The position numbers were made by a program, and so were the translations under genes. Under the pieces are notes generated by a model. The model saw only the letters and a program-made list of their open reading frames with translations, was not told where the DNA came from and did no database searches. Of a DNA stretch of 64,000 bases, positions 24,288-33,279 are shown piece by piece. The DNA is taken from contig DATCKG010000045.1 in assembly GCA_036562385.1 (NCBI GenBank), positions 23,241-87,240 of the forward strand, written 5' to 3'. Source of the DNA: DATCKG01 sp036562385 (lineage in GTDB: Bacteria > Bacillota > Sulfobacillia > Symbiobacteriales > Symbiobacteriaceae). Each line of letters starts with the position of its first letter. Within the stretch, counting starts at the first letter, position 1.

Positions 24288-26120
24288 ATGTCCAAAGTCG
24301 TCGGGATCGACCTGGGCACGACCAACTCGGTCATTGCTTACATGGAAGGCAAGGAACCGGTGGTGCTGGAAAACGCGGAGGGTGATCGTACCACCCCGTC
24401 CGCGGTTGCCTTTGCCAAGACAGGTGAGCGGCTGATCGGGAAGCTGGCCAAGCGGCAGGCTATTCTGAACCCCGATCGGACGATCCTTTCGATCAAGCGG
24501 CACATGGGCACCAATTACCGCGTCCGTATCGACGACAAGGAGTATACGCCGCAGGAGATTTCGGCCATGATCCTCTCCAAGCTGAAGGCGGACGCGGAGG
24601 CGAAGCTGGGCGAGAAGATCACCAAGGCCGTCATTACGGTGCCGGCCTACTTTACGGATGCCCAGCGGCAGGCTACGAAAGATGCGGGTACCATCGCCGG
24701 CCTGGAGGTGCTGCGGATCATCAACGAGCCGACGGCCGCAGCCCTGGCGTACGGGCTTGACAAGGAAGAGGACCAGCGGATCCTGGTCTTCGACCTGGGC
24801 GGTGGTACGTTTGACGTTTCTATCCTGGAATTGGGTGGCGGCACGTTCCAGGTGATAGCCACCTCCGGTAACAACCGGCTGGGCGGCGACGACTTCGACG
24901 AGCGCATCGTAAACTGGCTCGCGGACCGGTTCCAGCGCGAGCACGGCATTGATCTTCGCAAGGACCGCCAGGCGCTGCAGCGGCTGCGGGAGGCGGCGGA
25001 AAAGGCGAAGATCGAGCTCTCCAGCGTGACCACCACGACCATCAGCCTGCCCTTCATCTCCATGACGGCAGACGGCCCGGTCCATCTGGAGGAGACTCTG
25101 ACCCGGGCGAAGTTCGAGGAACTGACCGCCGACCTGGTGGAGGCCACCTTGGGCCCGACCCGGCAGGCGCTGGAGGATGCGGGCTTGGAGCCCAAGGACA
25201 TCGATAAGGTGCTGCTGGTGGGCGGCTCCACCCGCATTCCGGCCGTGCAGGAGGCCATTCGTCGGTTCATCGGCAAAGAGCCGTACAAGGGCATCAACCC
25301 CGATGAGGTTGTCGCGATGGGTGCGGCGATCCAGGCGGCCATCATCACCGGCGAAGTGAAGGACGTGCTGCTCCTGGACGTTACGCCGCTTTCCCTGGGT
25401 ATCGAGACCCTGGGTGGCGTCTTCACCAAGTTGATTGAACGGAACACCACCATTCCTTGTGAGAAGTCCCAGATTTTCACCACCGCGGCGGATGGTCAGA
25501 CCTCTGTGGAGATTCACGTGCTGCAGGGCGAGCGGCCTATGGCGGCCGATAACAAAACCCTGGGCCGGTTTATCCTGGATGGCATTCCGCCGGCTCCCCG
25601 GGGCGTGCCCAAGATCGAAGTGAAGTTTGAGATCGACGTCAACGGCATCGTGCACGTCTCCGCGAAGGATCTGGCCACCGGTCGGCAGCAGCAGATCACC
25701 ATTCAGAGCCAGACCGGCATGTCCAAGGAGGAGATCGAGCGGGCCATCAAGGAAGCCGAGCGCATGGCCGAAGAGGACAGGAAGCGGCGTGAAGAGGCCG
25801 AGATCCGCAACAATGCCGACTCGGCTCTGTACCATGCAGAGAAGATGATCAAGGAGTCCGAGGGCAAGGGCGTGGATCCGTCGCTCATCGACGCGGTGAA
25901 GGCGGCCATGGGCCCGGTGAAGGATGCCCTGGGCGGCAAGGACGTTGAAAAGATTAAGGAGGCCACATCGAAGCTGACAGAGGCGACCTACCGCCTGTCC
26001 GCAGCCTTGTATGAGAAGGCCGGTTCTCAGACCGGTGCCCAGTCCAGCGGCTCGGGTACGCAGAGCGGCCCGGACAGCGGTGGTACTACCTTTGACGCCG
26101 ACTTCAAGGTGAAGGAGTAA
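24288..26120 (+). CDS. dnaK: Chaperone protein DnaK (Hsp70)
   Basis: 610 residues with an ATPase domain (about 1-360: GIDLGTTNSV, FDLGGGTFDVSIL, VGGSTRIPAVQ) and a substrate-binding domain with lid ending in Gly/Ser-rich residues and a KVKE tail rather than EEVD-like ends. As in other Gram-positive DnaKs, it lacks about 24 residues in the nucleotide-binding domain compared with E. coli (inferred from the total length). Ribosome binding site AAGGAGG. Co-transcribed with grpE, 41 bases upstream. Confidence 0.98.
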   Translation: MSKVVGIDLGTTNSVIAYMEGKEPVVLENAEGDRTTPSAVAFAKTGERLIGKLAKRQAILNPDRTILSIKRHMGTNYRVRIDDKEYTPQEISAMILSKLKADAEAKLGEKITKAVITVPAYFTDAQRQATKDAGTIAGLEVLRIINEPTAAALAYGLDKEEDQRILVFDLGGGTFDVSILELGGGTFQVIATSGNNRLGGDDFDERIVNWLADRFQREHGIDLRKDRQALQRLREAAEKAKIELSSVTTTTISLPFISMTADGPVHLEETLTRAKFEELTADLVEATLGPTRQALEDAGLEPKDIDKVLLVGGSTRIPAVQEAIRRFIGKEPYKGINPDEVVAMGAAIQAAIITGEVKDVLLLDVTPLSLGIETLGGVFTKLIERNTTIPCEKSQIFTTAADGQTSVEIHVLQGERPMAADNKTLGRFILDGIPPAPRGVPKIEVKFEIDVNGIVHVSAKDLATGRQQQITIQSQTGMSKEEIERAIKEAERMAEEDRKRREEAEIRNNADSALYHAEKMIKESEGKGVDPSLIDAVKAAMGPVKDALGGKDVEKIKEATSKLTEATYRLSAALYEKAGSQTGAQSSGSGTQSGPDSGGTTFDADFKVKE

Positions 26121-26133
26121 GCAGTCTCATAGC

Positions 26134-26163
26134 AAGGACCGGCCCCCCACGGGGCCGGTCCTT
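26134..26163 (+). terminator. Hairpin between dnaK and dnaJ
   Basis: AAGGACCGGCCCC (26134-26146) pairs with GGGGCCGGTCCTT (26151-26163), a perfect 13-bp stem with a 4-base loop and no T-run. It may partially terminate or stabilise dnaK mRNA, giving less dnaJ than dnaK. Confidence 0.6.
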
Positions 26164-26247
26164 GGGCATAGGAGGGAATAGGCCTTGCGCCGCACCCTCT
26201 TCCCGGCCGATAATGAGTTCACAGGGATAAGGTGAGGGTGAACGCGT

Positions 26248-27387
26248 TTGGCAACCAAGCGGGATTACTACGAGATTCTGGGCGTTCCCAGGAATGCCAC
26301 CGAAGAAGAAATCAGGAAAGCGTTTCGGACGCTGGCCCGCAAGTATCACCCCGACGCCAACAAGGACGATCCTAACGCCGCTGAAAAGTTCAAAGAGATC
26401 AACGAGGCCTACCAGGTCCTTTCGGACCCGGAGAAACGGGCCCGCTATGACCAGTTCGGTCATGCCGCTGAGCAAATGAACGCGGGCGGCAATCCCTTCG
26501 AGGGGATGGATTTCGGAGACAGCCCCTTCAGCGACATCTTCGACATCTTCTTCGGCGGCGGGCGGCAGCGGCAGCGCGGGCCGGAGCGGGGCGCCGACTT
26601 GCAGTACGAACTGGAGATCAGCCTGCAAGAGGCCGCCTTCGGCTGCACGAAGGAGATTCGCGTTCCCCGCACCGAGCTCTGCGATACCTGCCACGGGTCG
26701 GGAGCGAAGCCCGGAACCTCGCCGATTACCTGCCCGAAGTGCGGCGGGACTGGCCAGATCCGAATCAGCCAGACCACCGTTTTCGGCCGTTTCGTCAACG
26801 TCAGCACCTGCGATCGCTGCCACGGCGAGGGCCGGATCGTGGAACATCCCTGCCCCACCTGCCGGGGCCGGCGCTACGTCAAGCGGTTCCACACCGTGGA
26901 GGTCCGGATTCCCGCGGGCGTGGACACGGGATCCCGCTTGCGCATGGCCGGCTATGGCGAGAGCGGCGAACGGGGCGGCCCGCCTGGCGACTTGTATATC
27001 GTCCTGCGGGTGCGTCCTGACAGCCGGTTCGAGCGGCGGGGCGATGACATCTACACGGAGGTCACCATCAGCATGGTGCAGGCGGCCCTGGGCACCGAAG
27101 TGGAAGTACCCACTTTGGAGGGGACCGAGACCGTGCAGATTCCGGCCGGTACGCAGCACGGCGACACCATCCAGCTCAGGGGCAAGGGCGTCCGGCATCT
27201 GCGTGGCACCGGCCGGGGTGACCAGTACGTGGTGGTCCGGGTGCGTACCCCCACCCACCTGTCGGAGCGTGAGCGAGAACTGCTCCGGGAGCTGGCCGCC
27301 CTGCGGGGCGAGCGCGTCCTGGATGGTGACCAGGGCAAGGAGCGGGGCCTCTTCCGAAAGATGCGCAATGCACTGGGGAACCGGTAA
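26248..27387 (+). CDS. dnaJ: Chaperone protein DnaJ (Hsp40)
   Basis: 379 residues: J domain (about 1-70) with the HPD tripeptide in YHPDANKDDP, a Gly/Phe region (about 76-115), a zinc region with CDTCHGSG, CPKCGGTG, CDRCHGEG and CPTCRGRR (the last lacks the final Gly), and C-terminal substrate-binding domains. The TTG start at 26248 is set by GGTGAGGGTG upstream and by the family N-terminus ATKRDYYEILGV; an in-frame TGA lies just before it. Confidence 0.97.
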   Translation: MATKRDYYEILGVPRNATEEEIRKAFRTLARKYHPDANKDDPNAAEKFKEINEAYQVLSDPEKRARYDQFGHAAEQMNAGGNPFEGMDFGDSPFSDIFDIFFGGGRQRQRGPERGADLQYELEISLQEAAFGCTKEIRVPRTELCDTCHGSGAKPGTSPITCPKCGGTGQIRISQTTVFGRFVNVSTCDRCHGEGRIVEHPCPTCRGRRYVKRFHTVEVRIPAGVDTGSRLRMAGYGESGERGGPPGDLYIVLRVRPDSRFERRGDDIYTEVTISMVQAALGTEVEVPTLEGTETVQIPAGTQHGDTIQLRGKGVRHLRGTGRGDQYVVVRVRTPTHLSERERELLRELAALRGERVLDGDQGKERGLFRKMRNALGNR

Positions 27388-27425
27388 ACCGGTAAGAAGA
27401 GACCAGGGAACTGGAGGCCGGGGCA

Positions 27426-28346
27426 GTGCGGTATTTGGAAGTCAGTGTTCGCTGTCGCCGGGAAGCGGCTGAAGCGGTGGCCAATCTCCTGTCGGAACTC
27501 TCCGGCGGAGGATACGCCGTGGATGATCCGCTGGATATCATCATCAACCAGGAGAAGGGTTGTTGGGACGCCACCGACCTGGTGCCAGGTGATCCGGCCT
27601 GGGTGACGCTGCGCGCCTGGTTTGCAGAGGTGAAAGACCCGGAGCAGACCCGCCTGCGCCTCGAGGAAGGGCTGGAGAAGATCCGGGCCCTGGGGCTGGG
27701 GACGGTCCAGGCTCCGGCTTATGCCTGGGTGCAGGAAGAGGACTGGTCCAACAACTGGAAGGCGTATTTCAAGCCGCTGCGGGTTGGGCAGCGGTTGGTG
27801 GTGATCCCCTCCTGGGAGACCTACGATCTGCAGGAGGGCGATCTGCCCATCATTCTGGATCCCGGCATGGCCTTCGGCACCGGTTCCCACACCACCACTG
27901 CCCTTTGCTTGCGGCAATTGGAGCGGCTGGTACGCCCGGGGACGCGGGTCCTGGATGTGGGTACCGGGTCCGGGATCCTGGCCATCGCTGCCAAGCGGCT
28001 GGGAGCTGGGAAGGTTACTGCCATCGACGTGGATCCGGTGGCGGTGCGGGTGGCCCGGGAGAACATGGCCCGCAACGGCGTGGATGTTGCAGTCCAGGAG
28101 GGTACCATTGAACGGCTGCCCCCGGATCCCTATGATTTGATCGTGGCCAATATTGTCGCTGCGGTGATCATCGATATCCTGCCGGAGGTGGCTACCCGTC
28201 TCGTCCAAGGGGGACGCTTCCTCGCGTCGGGAATCATCACCGAGCGGAAGCAGGAGGTGCTGGATGCCGTGCGTGCAGCTTGGCTCCTGCCTCTGGAGGT
28301 TTGGGAGGAGGACGGCTGGGTGGCCATCCTGGCCGGCAAACCGTGA
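27426..28346 (+). CDS. prmA: Ribosomal protein L11 methyltransferase
   Basis: 306-residue SAM-dependent methyltransferase that trimethylates ribosomal protein L11. The C-terminal Rossmann domain contains VLDVGTGSGILAIAAKRLGA, VTAIDVDPVAV and YDLIVANIVA (NPPY-like replaced by the PrmA form); WKAYFKPLRVGQRLVVIPSWE is a PrmA signature. GTG start with GGAGG upstream. Overlaps rsmE by four bases (GTGA). Confidence 0.95.
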   Translation: MRYLEVSVRCRREAAEAVANLLSELSGGGYAVDDPLDIIINQEKGCWDATDLVPGDPAWVTLRAWFAEVKDPEQTRLRLEEGLEKIRALGLGTVQAPAYAWVQEEDWSNNWKAYFKPLRVGQRLVVIPSWETYDLQEGDLPIILDPGMAFGTGSHTTTALCLRQLERLVRPGTRVLDVGTGSGILAIAAKRLGAGKVTAIDVDPVAVRVARENMARNGVDVAVQEGTIERLPPDPYDLIVANIVAAVIIDILPEVATRLVQGGRFLASGIITERKQEVLDAVRAAWLLPLEVWEEDGWVAILAGKP

Positions 28347-29071
28347 CGCGTTTTTTCGTTGAGCGGGTGGAAGGCGATCGGGTCCGCCTGGACAAGGAGG
28401 ACTCCCATCATCTGCTCCGGGTGCTGCGGGCGCGCGTCGGAGAGCCCTTTACCGTGCTCTGCGGGGGCATGGAATACCACTGCCGGTTGGTGGGTCATCA
28501 CGAGGGCTACGCCCATGGAGAGGTGGTGGAAACCCGTCCCGCCACCGGGGAGCCGGCGGTGCACATCACGCTGTTTCAGGGTCTGGCCAAGGGTGACAAG
28601 CTGGAGACGGTGATCCAGCAGGGCACGCAGCTAGGCATCAATGAGTTCGTACCGGTGGTCACCAGCCGGTCCGTGGTGAAGCTGGAGCCGCGAAAGGCGG
28701 CCGAGCGGGTGCAGCGTTGGCGCCGCATTGCCCGGGAGGCGGCGGCCCAGAGCCGGCGGGGGGCGGTGCCCCACGTGCGGGATGTGGAGCACTGGCACCA
28801 CGTGGTGACCCAGAGCCGGCATTACGATTTGGCCCTGGTGCCCTGGGAGGAGGGGGGCGAGCCTCTGCGGTCGGTATTGGCCGATGTCCCGGCGCCTCGC
28901 CGCATCGCCATCTTTATCGGCCCGGAGGGCGGCTTCGCCCCGGAGGAGATCTCCCTGGCCAGGGAACATGGAGCCCGTCCGGTTACCCTGGGCCCCCGCA
29001 TTTTGCGGACCGAACTGGCCGGACTGGTCGCGGCTGCCGTGACCCTGTTCACCCTGGGAGAGTTGGGCTGA
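28343..29071 (+). CDS. rsmE: 16S rRNA (uracil-1498-N3)-methyltransferase
   Basis: 242-residue SPOUT-class (knotted) methyltransferase. Seen: TRFFVERVEGDRV at the start, QGLAKGDKLETVIQQGTQLG, and the C-terminal knot motifs IGPEGGFAPEE and LGPRILRTELAG. GTG 28343 overlaps the prmA stop, implying coupling. An intrinsic terminator follows, ending the heat-shock/ribosome-modification block. Confidence 0.95.
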   Translation: MTRFFVERVEGDRVRLDKEDSHHLLRVLRARVGEPFTVLCGGMEYHCRLVGHHEGYAHGEVVETRPATGEPAVHITLFQGLAKGDKLETVIQQGTQLGINEFVPVVTSRSVVKLEPRKAAERVQRWRRIAREAAAQSRRGAVPHVRDVEHWHHVVTQSRHYDLALVPWEEGGEPLRSVLADVPAPRRIAIFIGPEGGFAPEEISLAREHGARPVTLGPRILRTELAGLVAAAVTLFTLGELG

Positions 29072-29079
29072 AATGGAAG

Positions 29080-29123
29080 AGGGCTGTCCCAAGAGCAGAT
29101 CGCTCTGCCGGGACAGCCCTTTT
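29080..29123 (+). terminator. Terminator after rsmE
   Basis: AGGGCTGTCCC (29080-29090) pairs with GGGACAGCCCT (29110-29120), with an inner GAGC/GCTC extension, followed by TTTT. Confidence 0.85.
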
Positions 29124-29150
29124 CGGTTAGTGGCCATGGTCATCAGCCGT

Positions 29151-29196
29151 AAAACCAAAAGCCCCTGGGCAACGCCTATTGGCGTGTCCAGGGGCT
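29151..29196 (-). terminator. Terminator of the peptide-transport operon
   Basis: On the minus strand, AGCCCCTGG (29196-29188) pairs with CCAGGGGCT (29168-29160) around an inner ACGCCAATAGGCGT hairpin, followed by TTTTGGTTTT. It lies 28 bases past the last gene of the operon. Confidence 0.85.
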
Positions 29197-29223
29197 GATC
29201 TGCTCGACTGAATGCCATCTGCT

Positions 29224-30243
29224 TTACCCCAGCGGGAAGTGGCAGGCAGCCCAGTGCTGGGGACCCAGCTGCTGCATCTTCGGCTCTTCCTCCCGGCAGC
29301 GCGGCTGGGCGAAGGGGCACCGGGTATGGAACCGGCAGCCGCTGGGAGGATTGGCCGGGGAGGGCACCTCGCCGCCCAGCACGATTCGCTCCCGCTTCCG
29401 CCGGGGGTTGGGCTGCGGAATGGCGGAAAGCAGGGCCGCGGTGTAGGGGTGGGCAGGATGGGCGAACAGCTCGTCGGTGTCAGCCAGTTCCACCAGCTTG
29501 CCCAGGTACATCACGCCGATCCGGTTGGAGATGTGGCGCACCACATTCAGGCCGTGGGCGATGAACAGATACGTCAGGCCCAGCTTCTCCTGCAGATCGC
29601 ACAGCAGGTTGATCACCTGGGACTGCACCGAGACGTCCAGGGCCGAGACTGGCTCATCGCACACGATGAACTTGGGGTTGAGGGAGATGGCCCGGGCAAT
29701 ACCGATCCGCTGGCGCTGGCCTCCGGAAAACTCATGGGGGAAGCGGTTGCGCCAGGAAGGATCCAGGCCCACCATCCGCATCAGTTCGGCCACTCGGGCG
29801 TCCCGCTCGGCCTTGGTGCCGATGCGGTGCACCCGCAGCGGCTCGCCGATGATGTCGCCCACGGTAAAGCGTGGATTGAGGGAACCGAAGGGATCCTGGA
29901 AGATAATCTGCATCTCCCGGCGCATACGCCGAAGCGTCGCGCTGTCCATCGTGGTCAGGTTTTGTCCCTCAAAGAGTACGTGTCCTTCCGTGGGCTCCTG
30001 AAGGCGCAGGATCACCCGCCCCAGGGTCGACTTGCCGCAGCCGGATTCGCCCACCAGGCCCAGGGTTTCTCCCTTCATCACGTCAAACGAGACGTTGTCC
30101 ACGGCCCGGACGTACCCGACGACCCGATTGAAGAGTCCCCGCTTGATGGGGAAGTATTTCTTGATATGGCGGACCTCCAGCAGCGGCTGCTGGGCAGGGG
30201 CGACCTGATGCTGCTCATTCACTGGGGACACCACCGCATTCAC
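29224..30243 (-). CDS. oppF: Oligopeptide/dipeptide ABC transporter ATP-binding protein (OppF-like)
   Basis: 339-residue ATPase that powers peptide import. Walker A GESGCGKSTLGR, signature FSGGQRQRIGIARA, Walker B FIVCDEPVSALDVSVQ; the C-terminal oligopeptide-type extension contains CRFHTRCPFAQPRC, a possible Fe-S/Zn cysteine motif common in this family. Start ATG overlaps the oppD-like stop by four bases. Confidence 0.93.
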   Translation of the reverse strand: MNAVVSPVNEQHQVAPAQQPLLEVRHIKKYFPIKRGLFNRVVGYVRAVDNVSFDVMKGETLGLVGESGCGKSTLGRVILRLQEPTEGHVLFEGQNLTTMDSATLRRMRREMQIIFQDPFGSLNPRFTVGDIIGEPLRVHRIGTKAERDARVAELMRMVGLDPSWRNRFPHEFSGGQRQRIGIARAISLNPKFIVCDEPVSALDVSVQSQVINLLCDLQEKLGLTYLFIAHGLNVVRHISNRIGVMYLGKLVELADTDELFAHPAHPYTAALLSAIPQPNPRRKRERIVLGGEVPSPANPPSGCRFHTRCPFAQPRCREEEPKMQQLGPQHWAACHFPLG

Positions 30244-31277
30244 TCAGGATGCACCTCCTTGCCCTCCGGCTGGAATGTTGGAGCCGCCGTTTTCGTGTTA
30301 GCGAGGACCTGATCCACATGCCAGCAGGCCACCCGACGGCCGTCAATGACCTGTATGGGCGGTTCCTGTGCCCGGCACTGGGGGGTGGCATAGTCACACC
30401 GGGGGTGGAAGCGGCATCCTGGCGGCAGATTCACGATGTTGGGAATGCTGCCCTTGATGGTGTGCAGCCGGCGGCCCCGCTCCCCTTCCAGGCTCGGGAT
30501 GGAGGCCAGGAGGCCTGCGGTGTAGGGATGATGCGGCTGATCAAAGATCTGGTAGACAGACCCTTCCTCTACGATCTTGCCGGCGTACATGACGATAATC
30601 CGGTCAGCCATTTCTGCTGCCACGCCCATGTCGTGGGTGATCAGAAGGATGGACATGTTGAGCTCCTGCTTCAGGGACCGCAACAGGTCCAGAATCTGCG
30701 CCTGAATGGTCACATCCAGCGCAGTAGTGGGCTCGTCGGCGATGACCAGGCGGGGATTGCAGGCCAGAGCCATGGCAATCATCGCCCGCTGCCGCATGCC
30801 GCCGGAAAACTCATGGGGATATTGATGGGCACGGGTGGCCGGTTCCGGGATGCCCACCAACCGGAGCATCTCCACGGCCCGTTCCCAGGCCTCTTCCTTG
30901 GACTTGCCCTCGTGAAGCATCACGGCCTCGGCGATCTGATGGCCAATGGTAAAGACCGGATTGAGGGCGGTCATGGGCTCCTGAAAGATCATGCTGATCT
31001 GGCTGCCGCGGATCTCCCGCATCTCCTCCTGGGTGGCCTTAGCCAGATCCTTGCCGTCAAACAGGATCTGCCCGTCCAGGATGGCCCCGTTTTCGTAGTC
31101 CACCAGCCGCATGATGCAAAGAGATGTGACGCTCTTGCCGCAACCGGACTCACCCACGAGGCAGACGGTTTCCCCTTCGTTGATGGTAAAGGAGACGTCA
31201 TCCACGGCCACCAGCAGTCCGTGTTTGGTGAAAAAGCCTGCCGTCAGGCCTTTGACTTCGAGTAGCGGGCGCGCCAT
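30240..31277 (-). CDS. oppD: Oligopeptide/dipeptide ABC transporter ATP-binding protein (OppD-like)
   Basis: 345-residue ATPase partner of the OppF-like protein. Walker A GESGCGKSVTSL, signature FSGGMRQRAMIAMA, Walker B LVIADEPTTALDVTIQ, and C-terminal CRFHPRCDYATPQC. Its 5' end overlaps the 3' end of the OppC-like gene by 34 bases. The five genes oppABCDF form one minus-strand operon. Confidence 0.93.
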   Translation of the reverse strand: MARPLLEVKGLTAGFFTKHGLLVAVDDVSFTINEGETVCLVGESGCGKSVTSLCIMRLVDYENGAILDGQILFDGKDLAKATQEEMREIRGSQISMIFQEPMTALNPVFTIGHQIAEAVMLHEGKSKEEAWERAVEMLRLVGIPEPATRAHQYPHEFSGGMRQRAMIAMALACNPRLVIADEPTTALDVTIQAQILDLLRSLKQELNMSILLITHDMGVAAEMADRIIVMYAGKIVEEGSVYQIFDQPHHPYTAGLLASIPSLEGERGRRLHTIKGSIPNIVNLPPGCRFHPRCDYATPQCRAQEPPIQVIDGRRVACWHVDQVLANTKTAAPTFQPEGKEVHPE

Positions 31278-32218
31278 GCTGCAATCCTCCCCTTCGGAAT
31301 ACGCGTTTTCTGCCGCGGGTCAAAGGCATCCCGGATGCCGTCGCCGATAAAGTTCACGGCCAGCACCGTCAGGAATATGCACAGGCCGGGGTAGACTGCC
31401 AGCATGGGGTTTACCAACATGTATTCCCGCGCTCCGTCCAGCATCTGGCCCCAGCTTGTGGCAGGCGGCTGAACGCCCAGGCCCAGGAAGGAGAGTGCGG
31501 ACTCCGAAAGGATGGCACCGCCCACGCCCAGCGTGGCCTGCACGATGATCGGGGCGGTGGCGTTACGGAGAAGGTGGTTGAACATGATCTCCCAGTGGGA
31601 GACGCCGATGGCCCTGGCCGCTTCTACATACTGCATCTCCCGCAGCTGCAGGAACGAGCCCCGTACCAGACGGGCCACGCCCATCCAGCTGGTGAAGACG
31701 AGAATGGCCACCAGCCAGTAGAAGCTGCTGCCGAAAATGGCCAGCACCAGGATGTTCAGGAACAGCGAAGGAAACGACAGCATGACGTCGATCAGACGCA
31801 TGAACAGCGTGTCGACCCACCCGCCGAAATAACCGGCCAGGGCGCCGACGATGGTCCCGACCACCACGGCCCCGCCGGCCACCAGGAATCCCACCAGCAG
31901 GGAGACCCGGCTGCCGTAAATCAGGCGGCTCAGCACGTCACGGCCGATCAGGTCGGTTCCCAGCCAGTGCTCCCGGCTGGGTGGAGCGTCCACGTTCAGC
32001 AGGTCGGGGGCCGCCGGATCATACGGGGCAAGATAGGGGGCAAAGATGGCCACCAGAATAAAGAAAATCAGCACCGCCAGCCCACCCATGGCCAGTCGAT
32101 TGGAGCGGAACCGCTTCCACCCCTGCTGCCACAGGCTCTCGGGCTTCTCGGAGAACTCGGTCAGCAGCATCCCGTTCACTTCGGGGAGATCGGTGACGGC
32201 CTTGTTCGGTTTGGTCAC
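31244..32218 (-). CDS. oppC: Peptide ABC transporter permease (OppC-like)
   Basis: 324-residue membrane protein: cytosolic N-terminus, first helix at about 45-65, then the ABC-2-like permease core with EAARAIGVSHWEIMFNHLLRN (EAA loop). The OppC N-terminal domain before PDLLNVDAPPSREHWLGTD is typical. ATG overlaps the preceding permease stop by four bases. Confidence 0.93.
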   Translation of the reverse strand: MTKPNKAVTDLPEVNGMLLTEFSEKPESLWQQGWKRFRSNRLAMGGLAVLIFFILVAIFAPYLAPYDPAAPDLLNVDAPPSREHWLGTDLIGRDVLSRLIYGSRVSLLVGFLVAGGAVVVGTIVGALAGYFGGWVDTLFMRLIDVMLSFPSLFLNILVLAIFGSSFYWLVAILVFTSWMGVARLVRGSFLQLREMQYVEAARAIGVSHWEIMFNHLLRNATAPIIVQATLGVGGAILSESALSFLGLGVQPPATSWGQMLDGAREYMLVNPMLAVYPGLCIFLTVLAVNFIGDGIRDAFDPRQKTRIPKGRIAAWRARYSKSKA

Positions 32219-33186
32219 GAGGCCTCACCTCCCCGGGCGCCCAGGCGGACCCTTGGATCCACCAGGGCATACAGAATGTCTGCCAGCAGGTTGCCCAGAA
32301 TAACGGCGACGGTGATGATCATTGTAATGGCCATCAGCGCGGAGTACTCGCGGGCGAAGGCCATCTCCACAAACAGGCGGCCCATCCCCGGCCAGTTGAA
32401 GACGGTCTCCGTCAGGGTGGCGCCTGCCACTACGATGGGCAGGTCCAGTCCGATGACCGTTATGATGGGAATAAGTGCGTTCCGCAGGGCGTGCTTGTAC
32501 ACCACCAGACGCTCGGGAACCCCCTTGGCCCGGGCGGTGCGTACGTAGTCCTGACTCAGAACGTCCAGCATGCTGGCCCGGGAGAAGCGGAGGTAGCTGG
32601 CCAGATTGATCAGGACCAGCACGGTAACGGGCAGGACCATGTGGTACAGCAGGTCCAGAATATTCCCTTCCTTGCCATAGGTGTACATGTCAGAGAGGGG
32701 GAACAGATTCAGTTTCAGAGAAAACGTCAGCTGGAGCAGAATACCGAACCAGAAGGCCGGCATGGCAAAGCCTGCGTAGCCGACGATCGCGGCAATATTG
32801 TCCGACACCCCGTATTGTCGTGTGCTGTTGTAGACACCCCATGGAATGGCGATGAGCAAGGCCAGAAGCCAGGATGTGGCCATCAAGATGATGGTGTTTT
32901 TCAGGGTCGGCCAGATCAAGCTGGCCACCGGCGTGCCTGACTTGAAGGTCTTTCCGAAATCACCTTTCAGCATCCGGCCCAGCCATTCGATGTATTGAAT
33001 ATGGACCGGACGGTCGAGACCCAGCTGTTTCTTTTGCAGTTCAATCACTTCAGGAGACTGGCCCGGAGCCAGGAAGATCTGGACAGGCCCGCCCGGTGCG
33101 GCGTGAATCAGCCCGAAGGTTACGATGGAGACTAGGAACATTACCAATATCGACTGGAGAATACGTCGAATGAGATACTCTGTCAC
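32215..33186 (-). CDS. oppB: Peptide ABC transporter permease (OppB-like)
   Basis: 323-residue membrane protein. The start MTEYLIRRILQSILVMFLVS and the motif DYVRTARAKGVPERLVVYKHALRNA (EAA-type loop, quoted in two parts: DYVRTARAKG and VPERLVVYKH) are diagnostic. The ribosome binding site is GGAGACG. It is separated from the binding-protein gene by 93 bases that hold a GC-rich, CCCCTTCCCTC-rich stretch and no clear promoter. Confidence 0.92.
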   Translation of the reverse strand: MTEYLIRRILQSILVMFLVSIVTFGLIHAAPGGPVQIFLAPGQSPEVIELQKKQLGLDRPVHIQYIEWLGRMLKGDFGKTFKSGTPVASLIWPTLKNTIILMATSWLLALLIAIPWGVYNSTRQYGVSDNIAAIVGYAGFAMPAFWFGILLQLTFSLKLNLFPLSDMYTYGKEGNILDLLYHMVLPVTVLVLINLASYLRFSRASMLDVLSQDYVRTARAKGVPERLVVYKHALRNALIPIITVIGLDLPIVVAGATLTETVFNWPGMGRLFVEMAFAREYSALMAITMIITVAVILGNLLADILYALVDPRVRLGARGGEAS

Positions 33187-33279
33187 GCCGACGTCTCCTT
33201 TCCAGATTGAATCTCGGGGGCCGGATAATGAGGGAAGGGGCCGCAGCCCCTTCCCTCGTCCGGCGCGCGTTGTCGAGAC